From Chelydra serpentina (Eukaryota > Chordata > Testudines > Chelydridae), in contig JBAIAC010000020.1 in assembly GCA_037349315.1 (NCBI GenBank), positions 1,984,001 through 2,048,000 of the forward strand: a stretch of DNA of 64,000 nucleotides, read 5' to 3'. The translations under genes and the position numbers were made by a program. The notes beneath the pieces are model-generated. The model was not told the DNA's origin. It searched no databases and saw nothing but the letters and a program-made list of their open reading frames with translations. Positions 1-11,368 of this stretch are shown here, in pieces (the first letter of the stretch is position 1; each line of letters starts with the position of its first letter).

Positions 1-871
1 TTGGCCAGGAATGCAGTTGGGCTAGTAACTTGAGTTGTGCATGGACATGTGCCTTGCCCATGTGACCCCAAAACTCCATCTTGTAACTGGATGCTACACA
101 GGGAGGGGGAGGAGTATCCATCCAGGGAAGAAAGTCTATTTAAATCCCTGGGAGACCCCTCCATCTTGTCTTCAGCTGGCTAAAGAGTGAGCCTCTCCAC
201 CCCCCACCGACACACCTGAAAGAGTCTGGAACAAAGGACAAGGACAATAGGGGGTGTGAGCGATTGCTGGACCCAGGCTAGGCAGACCATAGCCTGTAAA
301 AGAAAGAGACTGGAACTGGTGAGGTTTTTATCTGTGTTGAGTTTGATTAGACATAGACTTCCATGTTTTATTTTAGTTTACCTAGTAATTCACTTTGTTC
401 TGTCTGTTACTACTTGGAATCACTTAAATACTACTTTCTGTACTTATTAAAATAACTTCTACTTATTAAGTCACCTGGAGTATGTGTTAGTACCCGGGGG
501 GGGGGGGGGGGGGGGGAAACAGCTGTGCATATCTTTCTATCTTTGAAATAGAGGGCGAACTATTCATGAGTTGCCCTGTATAAGCTTTATACAGGGTAAA
601 ACGGATTTATTCAGGGTTTGAACCCCATTGGGAGTTGGGCATCTAGGTGTCAAAGGCAAGAGCACTTCCTGAGCTGCTTCCAGGCAGGCCTACAGCAGAG
701 GGGACGTGCCTCAGACCTGGGCCTGTGTTTGCAGCAGACCAGCGGATCTGGCTCAAAACAGACAGGATTCTGGAGTCCCAAGTTGGAAAAGGCAGGAAAG
801 CAGAGGCAGGAGTAGTCTTGGCACACTAGGTGGCAGCTCCAAGGGGGTTTCTGTGATACCAACCCGTCACA
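1..871 (+). mobile_element. LTR fragment, cut by the window start
   Basis: This is the right part of an endogenous-retrovirus long terminal repeat that runs off the left edge. It matches the LTR at 8608-9782 almost throughout: the TATTTAAA motif near 137, the region before the G-run, the short CCCTGTATAA hairpin near 575, and a right end in CCCGTCACA. TATTTAAA and a downstream ATTAAA-like signal on the plus strand suggest plus orientation. A run of 21 G lies at 496-516. Short open frames inside it are not convincing genes. Confidence 0.75.
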
Positions 872-935
872 CACCCACTCTACAAAACAAAATAAAGGCC
901 ACATTGTGCCTCACGCTTATGTGGGAATAAATGGC

Positions 936-2015
936 TCAACAAATCCATTTTGAAGCACTTAGAGGAGAGGAAAGTGATCAGGAACAGTCAGGATAGATTC
1001 ACCAGGGCAAGTCATGCCTGACTAACCTAATTGCCTTCTATGATGAGATAACTGGCTCTGTGGATGAGGGGAAAGCAGTGGATGTGTTATTCCTTGACTT
1101 TAGCAAAGCTTTTAATACGGTCTCCCACAGTATTCTTGTCAGCAAGTTTAAGTAGTATGGGCTGGATGAATGGACTATAAGGTGGATGGAAAGCTGGCTA
1201 GATCATCGGGCTCAACGGGTAGTGATCAATGGGTTCATGTCTAGCTGGTAGCCGGAAACAAGCGGAGTACCCCAAGGGTCGGTCCTGGGGCTGGTTTTGT
1301 TCAATATCGTCATCAACGATCTGGAGGATGGTGTGGACTGCACCCTCAGCAAGTTTCCAGATGACGCTAAACTGGGAGGAGTGGTAGATACCCTGGAGGG
1401 TAGGGATAGGATACAAAAGGACCTAGACAAATTAGAGGATTGTACCAAAAGAAATCTGATGAGGTTCAACAAAGACAAGTGCAGAGTCCTGCACTTAGGA
1501 CGGAAGAATCCCATGCACTGCTACAGATTAGGACCGAATGGCTGGGCAGCAGTTCTGCAGAAAAGGACCTAGGGGTTATAGTGGACGAGGAAGCTGGATA
1601 TGAGTCAACAGTGCGCCCTTGTTGCCAAGAAGGCTAACGACATTTTGGGCTGTATACGTAGGAGCACTGCCTGCAGATCGAGGGACATGATCATTCCCCT
1701 CTATTTGGCATTGGTGAGGCCTCATCTGGAGTACTGTGTCCAGTTTTGGGCCCCACACTACATGAAGGATGTGGAAAAATTTGGAAGAGTCCTGTGGAGG
1801 GCAACAAAAATGATTAGAGGCTGGAGCACATGACTTATGAGGAGAGGCTGAGGGAACTGATATTATTTAGCCTGCAGAAGAGAAGAATGAGGAGGGATTG
1901 GATAGCTGCTTTCAACTACCAGAAAGGGCTATCCAAAGAGGATGGAGCTAGACTGTTCTCAGTGGTACCAGATGACAGTAATGGTCTCAAGTTGCAGTGG
2001 AGGAGGTTTAGGTTG
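936..2015 (+). pseudogene. CR1 LINE fragment, 3' part of ORF2 (reverse transcriptase)
   Basis: This is a 5'-truncated CR1 non-LTR retrotransposon. It aligns with the fuller copy at about 52450-53520 from the reverse-transcriptase core to the C-terminal tail. A [12 protein letters not shown] motif is readable near 1090-1110, with the expected aspartate changed to asparagine. The frame is broken several times between 1170 and 2000, so no active enzyme can be made. It stops abruptly in ORF2 at 2015, where a different repeat starts with TGTGG, and the normal CR1 3' tail is missing. Confidence 0.85.
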
Positions 2016-2723
2016 TGTGGCAGAGCTCCGACCTTGTCCCCGTGGGTCCCGAGCTTCTAGGTGGTTTATGCTAGCCTCAGAGGCTCACTGCAACCCTCCA
2101 CGCAGCCCTTCTCTCTCTAGGGCCAGGGTTACAGTCTACTGAGCCCTTTTCATCATAAGCCAGCCAGGAGGTTGGTGAGAGAACTCCCACAGTCTCTGTT
2201 GTCCCTATGGGCTTATTGTAGAACAGTTTAGCGTCCTGTTCTGCCAGAGGCCTGTCTTCCCCTTGTAGTGGTGTGTTGGGGGGTGTTATCATACCCAGAC
2301 AGCATTTTGTCCCATGCCAGATAGCCCTATTGCCCACTCTGGCAAACCTAATTTGTACTGTGGGCAGGAAGCAAACCTCACACACCAGTAAGTGAGGGTG
2401 ATGGATGTCTCCGCCTTTAGTCATGACTACAAGAGCTCCAGCTTAGTTATTTTTCAAAAACTTGATGCAGGCCTCTGATTCCCTCCAAGATAGGAGGAAC
2501 TGAAGCTGGGTTACTGAGGCACTGTCGATGTAAGGCCTGACTGTTCCATTTAAGGATGGGCATCCCTAGGTGTTTCTATCACCCTTCATGTGCAGCAATA
2601 AATCTAAAGCAGACCTACAGCACTCTGAATCTTCTCTGCGGATCCATGGAAATGCACTTTGTAGAAAAGAAGATGGTTCCAGGCACTTATTTTCTTTGCA
2701 AAGAGACTTTGAAACCAATAAGC
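2016..2723. other. Unassigned repeat-like DNA, possibly LTR-derived
   Basis: The segment begins with TGTGGCAGAG exactly where the CR1 fragment stops, which would suit an LTR edge. No matching CA end or target duplication was found. The open frames are short and unsupported. It is probably an old LTR relic followed by unrelated intergenic sequence. Confidence 0.3.
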
Positions 2724-3060
2724 CAGGGGTGGGCAAACTATGGCCCACAGGCCGGATGTGGCCCACCAGCCATTTTAATCTGGCTCTTGAACTCCAACTG
2801 GGGAGTGGTGTCTGGGGCTTGCCTCATTCCGGCGCTCCAGCTGGGGAGCAGGGTCAGGGGCCGCACCACTCAGCTCCTGGAAGGAGCGGCATGGGCCCGC
2901 TCCAGCACTCCAGCTGGGGAGCAGGGTTGGGAGCCGCTCCATGTGGCTCCCGGAAGCAGCGGCATGGGCCCCCTCCACTTCCTATGCATAGGGGGCTCTG
3001 GTCTGCACACTGCCCCCGGCCCAAGCACCGCCCCCAAAGCTCCCCTTGGCCAGGAAGTGC
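2724..3060 (+). mobile_element. hAT-type DNA transposon fragment (MITE-like)
   Basis: The left end reads CAGGGGTGGGCAAACTATGG, which matches the terminal inverted repeat of widespread vertebrate hAT (Charlie-like) non-autonomous elements. The interior holds a GC-rich block around 2785-2960 with three imperfect copies of a CCAGCTGGGGAG motif. I could not define the right terminal repeat or an 8-bp duplication. Overlapping open frames of about 175 codons over this block follow from its base composition and are not called as genes. Confidence 0.5.
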
Positions 3061-3714
3061 AGCATATAAGCACTTATTGAGATTTGCCCCATATTCATGA
3101 AGTTAGGTGCATGGGCACTTTTGAAAGTCCTACTAGGTGCTTATTTGCATCATTAGGCACCTAAACCTTCGACAATCTGACCCTAAGTCCTTAGGGATGG
3201 GCTGGAAACCCTCTTAGAATCCAGGGAACTGAAAGGTCTAGAACTGAATAAATTGGCTGGGAAGATGCTGACAGTAAGAGAATCTAAGAATGGATTTCTC
3301 TCTCTCCTTTCACTTTCAGGATGAGGGTCTGTTAGAAGGAACATCAGAAAGGAAAACAATCCCCGTCACAAGCAAGACACCAAGCCTTTGCATCTCAAAA
3401 TGGTCAAACAGGAAGTACCATGTGAAGACACCATTCTATAACTCAGTGATCCTTCATCCCAGGTCTGATCAGACACTTGTAATGTGTTTTCCCCCTTCCA
3501 GTGTTGTGAGGACGTGCAAGCTAGGTCAGTTTGTCACACCAGTATGTTAGACACAGAATCAGCAGCTCTCCAAATATCACAGAGTGGAGACTGCAGTACC
3601 AGACTCCACTGACCTGGGCATATCCAGGGGCTTCACTATTCCCAAAACATTAGACAAGTGACCTGTACCTCTCAAAGGTGTTAGATCATCATGCTGAAAT
3701 TGCCATCATAGCAG
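3061..3714. other. Intergenic stretch with no assignable gene
   Basis: No recognised repeat or gene was found. A plus-strand acceptor-like tract (pyrimidines then CAG) ends near 3320 and is followed by an open frame to 3550. There is no matching donor, no recognisable domain and no paralogous copy in the window, so it is not called as an exon. Confidence 0.3.
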
Positions 3715-3850
3715 GCTTTTAAGAGAAGGTTAGACAAACTCCTGCCAAAGTTCGTCTAGATAATACGCAGTCCTCCCATGAGTGCAGGGTTCTGAACTAG
3801 ATGACCTCATGAGGTCCCTTCCAGTCCTACGATTCTATGATTTATCCCTG
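3715..3850 (+). mobile_element. CR1 3'-end fragment
   Basis: This is the last part of a CR1: the end of ORF2, the short 3' UTR with 'actagatgacct...gaggtcccttccagtcctac', and a final GATTCTATGATTT. It sits just before the first landmark of unit A, the position CR1 tails also occupy before units B, F and I. The insertion was therefore probably present before the segments were duplicated. Confidence 0.75.
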
Positions 3851-5887
3851 TGCATGTCACCTTTCACAGACTGTCCTTTTTCTATTATACTAAAACAACA
3901 AAGTAGCCAACATGTGAAAAGGTCAGGTTTGGAACAGATAGAGACACAGCTCTCAGCAGCCTGAGAACAGGAAGAAAAAAACTTCTTTCTACCCTTAAGG
4001 AAATTGTCTCCCTCCTCAAGGGCCCTCCTGTCCCACTAGAGGGCACCTGTAACAAGGTGGGGCTCACCGGCACATTGCCTCCTGCTGGTCAGTCTGGGAA
4101 TTAGCTCATTCATCTCAGGAGTGCCCTAATCTGGCCAGTGTCTACCTGCTCCTATGCAGTCCCTTTATCTCCACCTCATTCAGGCCCCGCGTCCCTTCTG
4201 GACCATGGTGTCCCTTAGCTTGGGGTGCTGCCCCTCATCCAGGGAACCCCACTCCCCTGAGCCCACCTCGCCTCAGTGACCCATTGCCAGTCCTCATCTA
4301 CCCCCTTTACTCAAGGGCAAACCGCAATCTGGAATGGCCACTCATCATTGGCTAGGGGGTTGGAGCTGCTGCCTTTCCTTGCAGCCCCAGTACCTCCTTA
4401 GGCCTTCCTGTCAGGCCTCAGCCTGGGAGATCACCAGGCCTTAGCTCCCCAACTCAGCCTGCCCTTTCCCCAGCACTGCTCTGTCCAAGGTGCTCTCTGC
4501 TCCCAGGCAGCCATGTCCTTTCCACCCCAAGGCTGCAGTGAGACTGCCAGCCTCCTAGTTCACAGCCCTTTTTATACCAGCCCTACCAGGCCCGGATTGG
4601 CTGCTACCTGTCTTTCCCTGATTGGCTTCTCGGGACAGCCCTTTCCCAGAGCTGGTTTTAACCCCTTCCTGACTGGAGCGGAGTGACCGCCCCACTACAG
4701 TGCCCCTCTCCCCCTCATCACACAGCTATTGGTTTAGGCATGGATCCTGTGGTGCTGTATGGCAGAAATACATGCTCCCACTCAAAGAGAAGCGATCTCT
4801 GCTGGGCACACCCACTCCTGCCTCTACTTCTCCTGGGAGAGCTGCTGGTATTTGCCATCTCCACCCCAGTCCAGTGCCTGCCATTGTTCCTCCTCCAGCA
4901 GAGGATGGCCTCTATCCCCTACTCAGGCAGCATGCTGAGGGTGTTACTATATCATGTGGTACCTGCATGTTGCATATAATCTATCATCAGAACCTCAGCA
5001 CAACTCGATATGAAAAAAGTGCCTCATAAAAAAAAATTGCACTGGCCACCTCCATGAATTGGAGACATGCAATCCAGTTATATCTTCTTTACCTCCTCCT
5101 CATCCTTCTTTTCTCATCCTCTCTTCATCATCCTCCAAATACCAGTGTATTTCCTCCCTATCCCTTCCAGAGACACTATCTTTCTTCTCCTTGCCTCCAC
5201 TCCAAACTCTCCCTGGCAGAATTTTAAAATATTAGATTATCTGTTTCTGCTTCAATTCCAGAGTGGAATTTTCTGATTTTGAAATGGAAAAATCAGTTTT
5301 AGCTGATTTAGCTGAGGGGAGGGAATGAAAAATTAGAAACTAGACTGGCATATCAGGCCCTACCTCCAATAATCTTGCCTCTTGGATGGACCATGAGCCA
5401 TAGTTAGCCGTAAGGTTTGGCCTGGCTAAGGGTTGTCCTGGAATGATGATCCAGAGACTGGCCAGGGTCAAAACCTAGATAAGTCTGCAGCCAAATGAGG
5501 ATCAGGACCAGAGCCAGGTGGTCAGAGTTTAGGGGGGATCAGAAGGTGGAGGCTAGGCTGGATTGGGTAAGTGATGAGACTGGAGTGAGCATAGTCCAGG
5601 GGAAGGGCAGGGCTCAGGAAGTCTGCGGTAGGAGCAGGAGGAGAAGCAGGAAGAGGAACAGAGGCAGGCGCAAGGGTTGGGAGTCACTGTAGTCTGTTGC
5701 ACTGAGAGGCAGCAAGAGAGTTCCTGGCTGGGTAGTGCTGTTGCTCAGACTCATCTGCAGCTCTGCTGACATCGTGGAAATACCTGAGCCTGGAGACACC
5801 TGACCCAGTCTCTACTTTGTGATAGGTTGCTGCCACATGCCTGAGCATGGAGGATTCTCTATGCAATTGATCGAAGGTCACTGCACT

Positions 5888-5940
5888 TTACATGGTAGGA
5901 AGGAGGTGCAGGGTGGTTGGGAATGCTCCTCTTTTTGCAC
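5888..5940 (-). CDS. Possible terminal coding exon, copy A (weak)
   Basis: On the minus strand, a pyrimidine-rich acceptor (TTCTCTCCCCTCCCATCCTAAAG) is followed by 53 nt. In the phase left by the membrane-helix exon these give a tail of about 17 residues ending in ATG TAA. The acceptor is kept in units A, B, C, D, F and I, but reading frames after it differ between units: C and I stop after two codons and B stays open for 67. It may be a short cytoplasmic tail exon or just a decayed intron. Confidence 0.2.
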
Positions 5941-6253
5941 CTTTAGGATGGGAGGGGAGAGAAGCATGAGTGACCCTAACAGACGCTGCCTTCCAGAAAA
6001 TTGTGATAGGGAATGTGATAGCTCCCTGCCTAGCTGCCATGATCCTACAAGTAGAAATATGAAGAGGCCACTCAAAGAAGAATAACTGTTAAAGCCATGT
6101 CGTTGGTATTTAGTAATCCAACTCCATTTGTCATTATCGGAATATGTGAACTCAGCAACAGTAACAATTTTAAGATAACATTTCCACTCGGTTCCCAAAT
6201 ATATTCAAAATATAATATACCAATCAATAGTTTTTTAAGGTGGAAATTCAGAC

Positions 6254-6346
6254 CAGAATACTCACGTCTATAATTGATGCAAGGATTGATGATGCAGATG
6301 ATGAAGATCAGGACAACTACTATCAGAATAAGTATCTGGATCCAAC
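6254..6346 (-). CDS. Predicted membrane-helix exon, copy A
   Basis: A 93-nt block with phase-1 ends on both sides, read on the minus strand. Its acceptor is TTCTACCCTAG and its first whole codons give WIQILILIVVVLIFI, a hydrophobic segment long enough to span a membrane. A polar NYRREYSG-like end follows. Two donors are possible: GTGAGT after TATAGAC (exon 6266-6346) or a weak GTCTGA at the outer end. There are no stops. Six other units carry the same block without indels. The gene family is unknown. It could belong to a single-pass receptor-like protein, but no extracellular domain was identified in the window. Confidence 0.4.
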
Positions 6347-6519
6347 CTAGGGTAGAAGAATCATCCATGCATTATTACAAACTCCAGTTATTGTACTATA
6401 TTGTTAGATATATATTTCCATTTCAGATACAAAAATTGCGCAAGCTGCTCACATTAGATTTATTTTTGTGATTTTTTTTGATGCAAGATAGAAAAAACAA
6501 CATGGAGAATCTCTTCGTT

Positions 6520-6547
6520 TTTTGTTTGTTTGTTTGTTTGTTTGTTT
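6520..6547 (+). repeat. (TTTG)n microsatellite
   Basis: About seven TTTG/GTTT repeats lie in unit A, at a point where other units have a simple T-run after 'gagaatctcttgttc'. This is a local expansion specific to this copy. Confidence 0.9.
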
Positions 6548-7324
6548 TGAGAAAAAGGAAATAATTCACATTGAACACCTTAGGCTTAGTCCCTGATTCA
6601 AATGGAAGCTAGAACATCACTTTATGGAGCACCACAAACATTTAAAAAAAATTCATCTGTCTAAGGTATCAATCCTGCAAACACTTGTGCATGTGTTTAA
6701 TTCAATTGCTTCTAATAGGAGTACTCATGATAATAAAGTTAAACATCTGCTTGCAGGACCAGGAGCTTCACAATAACAGTTGATCAGCTTAAAAAGTGTT
6801 CCTTAAAATATGCTACCTAACGTACTAACTAACATATTTTGCCACTACTGGACTTGGGCACCTCTCTCTAGACTTGGTGCCTTAGTCCCGCTATCGGGGA
6901 CAATGCGATCCACTAAGTTCCTGTTTGGCTGCTGCCAAAACCTGTAGGTGTCTAAATTCACCCAATACCCACATTATTGCAGTAGAAGTTCCCCAAATGC
7001 TTATGTTTCTGCCTCTGGATGTGTGCATGGCTGCCTGACTTGACATTCCCAGACAACTTCCTCCTTCCTGAACACCCAGAGCGAGCCATGGACAAAGAAT
7101 TGCTCTGCCTAATGTGTGGTGGGGCCCAGTGCAGTTGGTGTGCTCAAAGGCCACCTAACTCCACACCAAATGGGGCAGGTGGAGGGGAAAGAGAATGTGT
7201 CTAGTGATGACTGGCTGCTCATTCCAACCGCCTCCTGTCCACACCCTTACTGCCTTTCTACCCACCTTTATCCTCTTCTACTCCACCACCTTGTCTCCCT
7301 TGATCCCCTCCTTTTAACATCCCC

Positions 7325-8523
7325 TGTGATGTTGCACTCCATATGCTTTATAAAAATATGTTAGTAAGTGTGACTATGTTGTAACTGGAATATGTTTCAT
7401 CCAAAAAGTGTCTTATAAGATATCATTAGAAAGCTTATAATCTACTGAATGTGTTTATTCTAGATGTATCTGGATGTAGATGTGTTTATTCTAGAATGTA
7501 TCATTCTTGTATCTGAAACTAGGAATATGAAGCATAACTCTGAAGTTCTATTGTAATTATGCAAGTGTGGGCCATTAATGGTGGCTTGGAATCTTGATGG
7601 CTCCCATTAACTAGAACAATTAACTGTAGATGGCTCTGTTTACCTGCAAGCCTCCACTGCATATGTGCGGGCCAGTCCTGAAAGAATGGAGGGGGGCTCA
7701 CAGGACATGTGAACATGTCACATGATACTGGAATCCATCTTTAAGCTGGTGGTTTTCCATTTAGAAGGAGAGGTGGGAACCCAGAGAGAGACAAAGAATT
7801 CCCTACTTCGGCCAAAGCTATAAAAGGGGGTGGAACAGAACAAAGGACCCAGTCATGTGAAATTCCCTGCTTTTCACCTAAGATACCTGCTGGAACTAAC
7901 AACAACTGTACCAGGGGAAAGGATTGGTCCCAGACTAGGAAGAAGTCTAGTCTGTGAAAGAAGTTTATTGGAACATCTCTGAGGGTGAGATTTTACCTAT
8001 AAACAGTTTCTTAATGTTTTAGGCTTAGACTTGCATGTTTTGTTTTATTTTGCTTGGTAATTTACTTTGTTCTGTCTGTTATTACTTGGAACCACTTAAG
8101 TCCTACATTTTATATTTAATAAAATCACTTTTGTTTATTGATAAACCCAGAGTAACTGATTAATACCTGGGGAGCAAACAGCTGTGCATATCTCTCTATC
8201 AGTGTTATAGAGGGCAGACAATTTATGAGTTTACCCTGTATAAGCTTTAAACAGAGTAAAACAGATTTATTTTGGGTTTGGAGCCCATTGGGAACTGGGT
8301 GTCTTGATGCTGGAAATAGGTGACCTGCTGAGCAGTTTTTGGTTAAAGTCTGCAGCTTTGGGGGCATGGATCAGACCTGGGGCTGTGTTGCAGCAGGCTA
8401 CCATGTCTGCCTCAACAAGGCAGGGTTCTGGAGTCCCAAGCTGGCAGGGAAAATGGGCTCAGAGGTAGTTTCAGCACATCAGGTGACAGTCCCAAGGGGG
8501 TTTCTGTGACCGAACCCGTCACA
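7325..8523 (+). mobile_element. Solo LTR, 1.2 kb
   Basis: The element runs TGTGATGTTG...ACCCGTCACA. A TATA box (CTATAAAAGG) lies near 7820 and AATAAA near 8119 on the plus strand, so it reads as U3-R-U5 in plus orientation. Flanks are TCCCC at 7320-7324 and TCCTC at 8524-8528, a 5-bp duplication with one change. Removing it restores the unit sequence 'ttttaacatcccccatccc' seen in units C, D and G. No internal retroviral sequence remains, so it is a solo LTR left by recombination. Confidence 0.85.
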
Positions 8524-8607
8524 TCCTCCATCCCTTTACTTTTAGCTAATCCCCTCCTAAAAAGAAAGAAAGAAAGAAAAAGAAAACTAATCGTAGCACT
8601 AACATGC

Positions 8608-9782
8608 TAAGATGGTGTCCCCAATGAAACTTTATGGGGAGATGCTTATAAATGTATATATGATGTAACTGGAATATGTTTTATGCTACATGTGCCATGT
8701 AACATATCTCTGTAAAAGTTATGATCTACTGAATCTATTCCTCCTGTTTGTATGCATGTATCATGGTTGTAGTTGAATTTATGAATATTGGTTTTATATT
8801 TGCTGGTTTTATACATAGCCTTTGTAAGAGAATGGGACAATGCCTTGAGAAAGGTATGTGCATGTAAAGAGACCAATCAAGAAATCCTTACACAGACAAT
8901 AGGAGGTGCAGACCCCAATCCACATCTGAGCTTGGCCAGGAATGTGACTGGCTGAACTGGTTAGGGTGCATGGACATGTGACTTGCCCATGTGATCCCAA
9001 AACTCCAGGGTAACATGATGCTACACAGGGAGTGGGGAAAAGTCTATTTAAACCCTTGGAAGACCCCTCCATTTTGTCTTCAGCTGGCTAAAGAGAGAGG
9101 CTCTCCACCCCCCAAGGACATACCTGAGAGAGACTGAACAAAGGACAAAGACAATAGGGGGGGGGGGGTGAGCGATCGCTGGACCCAGGCTAGGAGTTCT
9201 ACAGCCTGTAAAAGAAAGAGACTGGATCTGGTGAGGTTTTTATCTGTGTTGAGTTTGATTAGACATAGACTTGCGTGTTTTATTTTATTTTACTTAGTAA
9301 TTCACTTTGTTCTGTCTGTCACTACTTGGAATCACTTAAATCCTACTTTCTGTATTTATTAAAATCACTTCTTACTTATTGAGTTACCTGGAGTACGTGT
9401 TAGTACCTGGGTGGGTGGGGAGGGCAAACAGCTGTGCATATCTTTCTATCTTTGAAATAGAAGGTGAACTATTTATGAATTTACCCTGTATAAGCTTTAT
9501 ACAGGGTAAAATGGATTTATTCAGGGTTTGAACCCATTGGGAGTTGGGCACCTGGGTATCAAAGGCAAGAGCACTTCCTGAGCTGCTTCCAGGCAGGCCT
9601 ACAGCTGTTAGTGGATGTGGTTCGGACCTAGGTCTGTGTTTGCAGCAGATCAGGGGATCTGGCTCAAAACAGACAGGATTCTGGAGTCCCAAGATGGAAA
9701 AGGCAGGAAAGCAGGGGCAGAAGTTGCCTTGGCACACCAGGTGGAAGCTCCAAGGTGGTTTCTGTGATACCAACCCATCACA
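8608..9782 (+). mobile_element. Solo LTR, 1.17 kb, same family as the one at the window start
   Basis: It starts TAAGATGGTG, probably a mutated TG end, and finishes CCCATCACA. Flanks are CATGC (8603-8607) and CATAC (9783-9787), a 5-bp duplication with one substitution. Removing it restores 'cactaacatgccatttgctg' of the host unit. It shares TATTTAAA, a G-run (9157-9168) and U5 with the fragment at 1-871. It also resembles the neighbouring LTR at 7325-8523 in U5, so the two are related families. Confidence 0.85.
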
Positions 9783-10355
9783 CATACCATTTGCTGCCAT
9801 CTCACTGTTGGTTGTAATAGCCTTTCCCCCACTATATGTCTGTCTGGACTAGTTAGATTGTCAGTTCTTTGGGGCTGGGACTGTCTGCTACTCTGTGTCT
9901 GTGCAGTGCCAAGCACAGTGAGGCCCATGCTTGGCTGGCCATTAGGCATGACCACAATAAACATGAGTAATATAATAAATGAGAATGTCATCTCTGGTCT
10001 CCCTGGTGTTTGCTAATGGATTTGCTGGGGTCTCCGATGATGTATTTAATGAGCTTCTAAACCCTTTCACTAAGATTTTCTTTCTCCCAAAGTTTAGCTA
10101 GTCATTGAACTTAAACAAGTGCTAAAATAAAAACAAAAAGGTTTTAAACATTGAAAATAAAAAGTCTCTTTCCCTTTCAACATTTTACTGTTTGATTTCT
10201 TATGTTTTGTGATGTAATTCTTTCCCAAATTCTCCATACACCACAGAGTGTCCTGCCTTGGCTGAAAGAGATTTTAATGTAAAAAATAAGCAGAAGAAGG
10301 GAAAAGAAGAAAACAAACCATTTACAACTTACATCTCCATCATGAAAAAGCTAAA

Positions 10356-11368
10356 ATGAGAACAAGCCCAGCTTCAGGATAAACATAAAGAAAGAACAAA
10401 AATATGTGGGGAGAAAATTAGAAAGGCCAAGGAACAAACAAGATTAATCTAGACATAAAGGGTAACAAGAAAACAATGTATAAATAAATGAGAAGCAAGA
10501 GAAATGTGAAGGACAGGATAGGCCTGTTACTCAATGGGTGGGGAAAAAACAATAGCAGAAAATGTGGAAATGGCAGAGGTGTTCAATGACTCTTTTGTTT
10601 CAGTTTCCACCAAAAAGGTTAGTAGCGATTGAACATGTTGAATGCCATTTAAAGTGAGGTAGGATCAGAGGCTAAAATAAGAAAAGAACAAGTTAAAGAT
10701 TACTTAGACAAGTTAGATGTCGACAAGTCACCAGGGCCTGATGAAATACATCCTAGAATACTTAAGGAGCCGACTTAGGAGGTATCTGAGCGATTAGGGA
10801 TTATCTTTGAAAAGTCATGGAAGTTGGGAGAGATTCCAGAGGATTGGAAAAGGGCAAATATAGTGCCAATCTATAAAAAGGGAAATAAAGAAAAACAGGG
10901 GCATTATAGACCAGTCAGCTTAACTTCACCACCCGGAAACACAATGGAGCAAATAATTAAGCAATCAATTTGCAAACACCTTAGAATCATAGAATCATAG
11001 TCCGTGAAGATAATAAGGTGATACGTAACAGTCAGCATGGATTTGTCAAGAACAAAACATGTCAAACCAACCTAATAGCTATCTTTGACAGGGTAATAAC
11101 TCTTGTGCATAGGGGGAAGCAGTAGATATGGTATAACTTGACTTTAGTAAGGCTTTTCACACTGTCTCGCATGACCTTTGTGAATGATACCAAGCACTGG
11201 AATAAATTGCCCAGGGAGGTTGTGGAATCTCCATCATTAAAGATTTTTCAGAGCAGGTTAGACAAACACCTGTCAGGGATCATCTAGGTAATACTTAGTC
11301 TTCCCATGAATGCAAGATACAGGACTAGATGACCTCTGGAGGTCCCTTCCAGTCCTACGATTCTATGT
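10356..11368 (+). pseudogene. CR1 LINE fragment with internal deletion
   Basis: CR1 sequence of another subfamily than the copy at 49.3 kb. It includes the region before reverse transcriptase (around 10400-10700), the 'gactagcccagtcagctt'-type RT motif region near 10900, and the 3' tail ending in GATTCTATG. A 20-bp 'tagaatcatagaatcatag' insert interrupts it near 10982, and a deletion near 11176 joins RT to the 3' end. It lies between units A and B, where some other unit junctions lack a CR1. Confidence 0.8.

Larger units (their letters stand above)
3851..10355 (-). repeat. Segmental array unit A
   Basis: This is the first copy of the tandem segment. Landmarks in order are 'ggtcagatttggaacag' near 3925, 'gcatggatcctgtggtgctg' near 4738, a TC-rich tract near 5090-5240, the 'gcagccaaatgagg' block near 5490, a possible terminal exon at 5888-5940, the membrane-helix exon at 6254-6346, 'ctcaatcctgcaaacactt' near 6670, 'ggctgctgccaaaacctgt' near 6928 and 'attgtcagttctttggggctg' near 9857. 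A deletion near 5842 removes the CArG/acceptor block seen in other units. Two solo LTRs (7325-8523 and 8608-9782) interrupt it. The minus strand is given because the exon-like block reads that way. Confidence 0.75.

Noticed and set aside
2556..3100. Two overlapping plus-strand frames of about 175 codons
   Set aside because: They lie over the GC-rich interior of a hAT-like element, have no recognised domain, and overlap in different frames. Base composition explains them.
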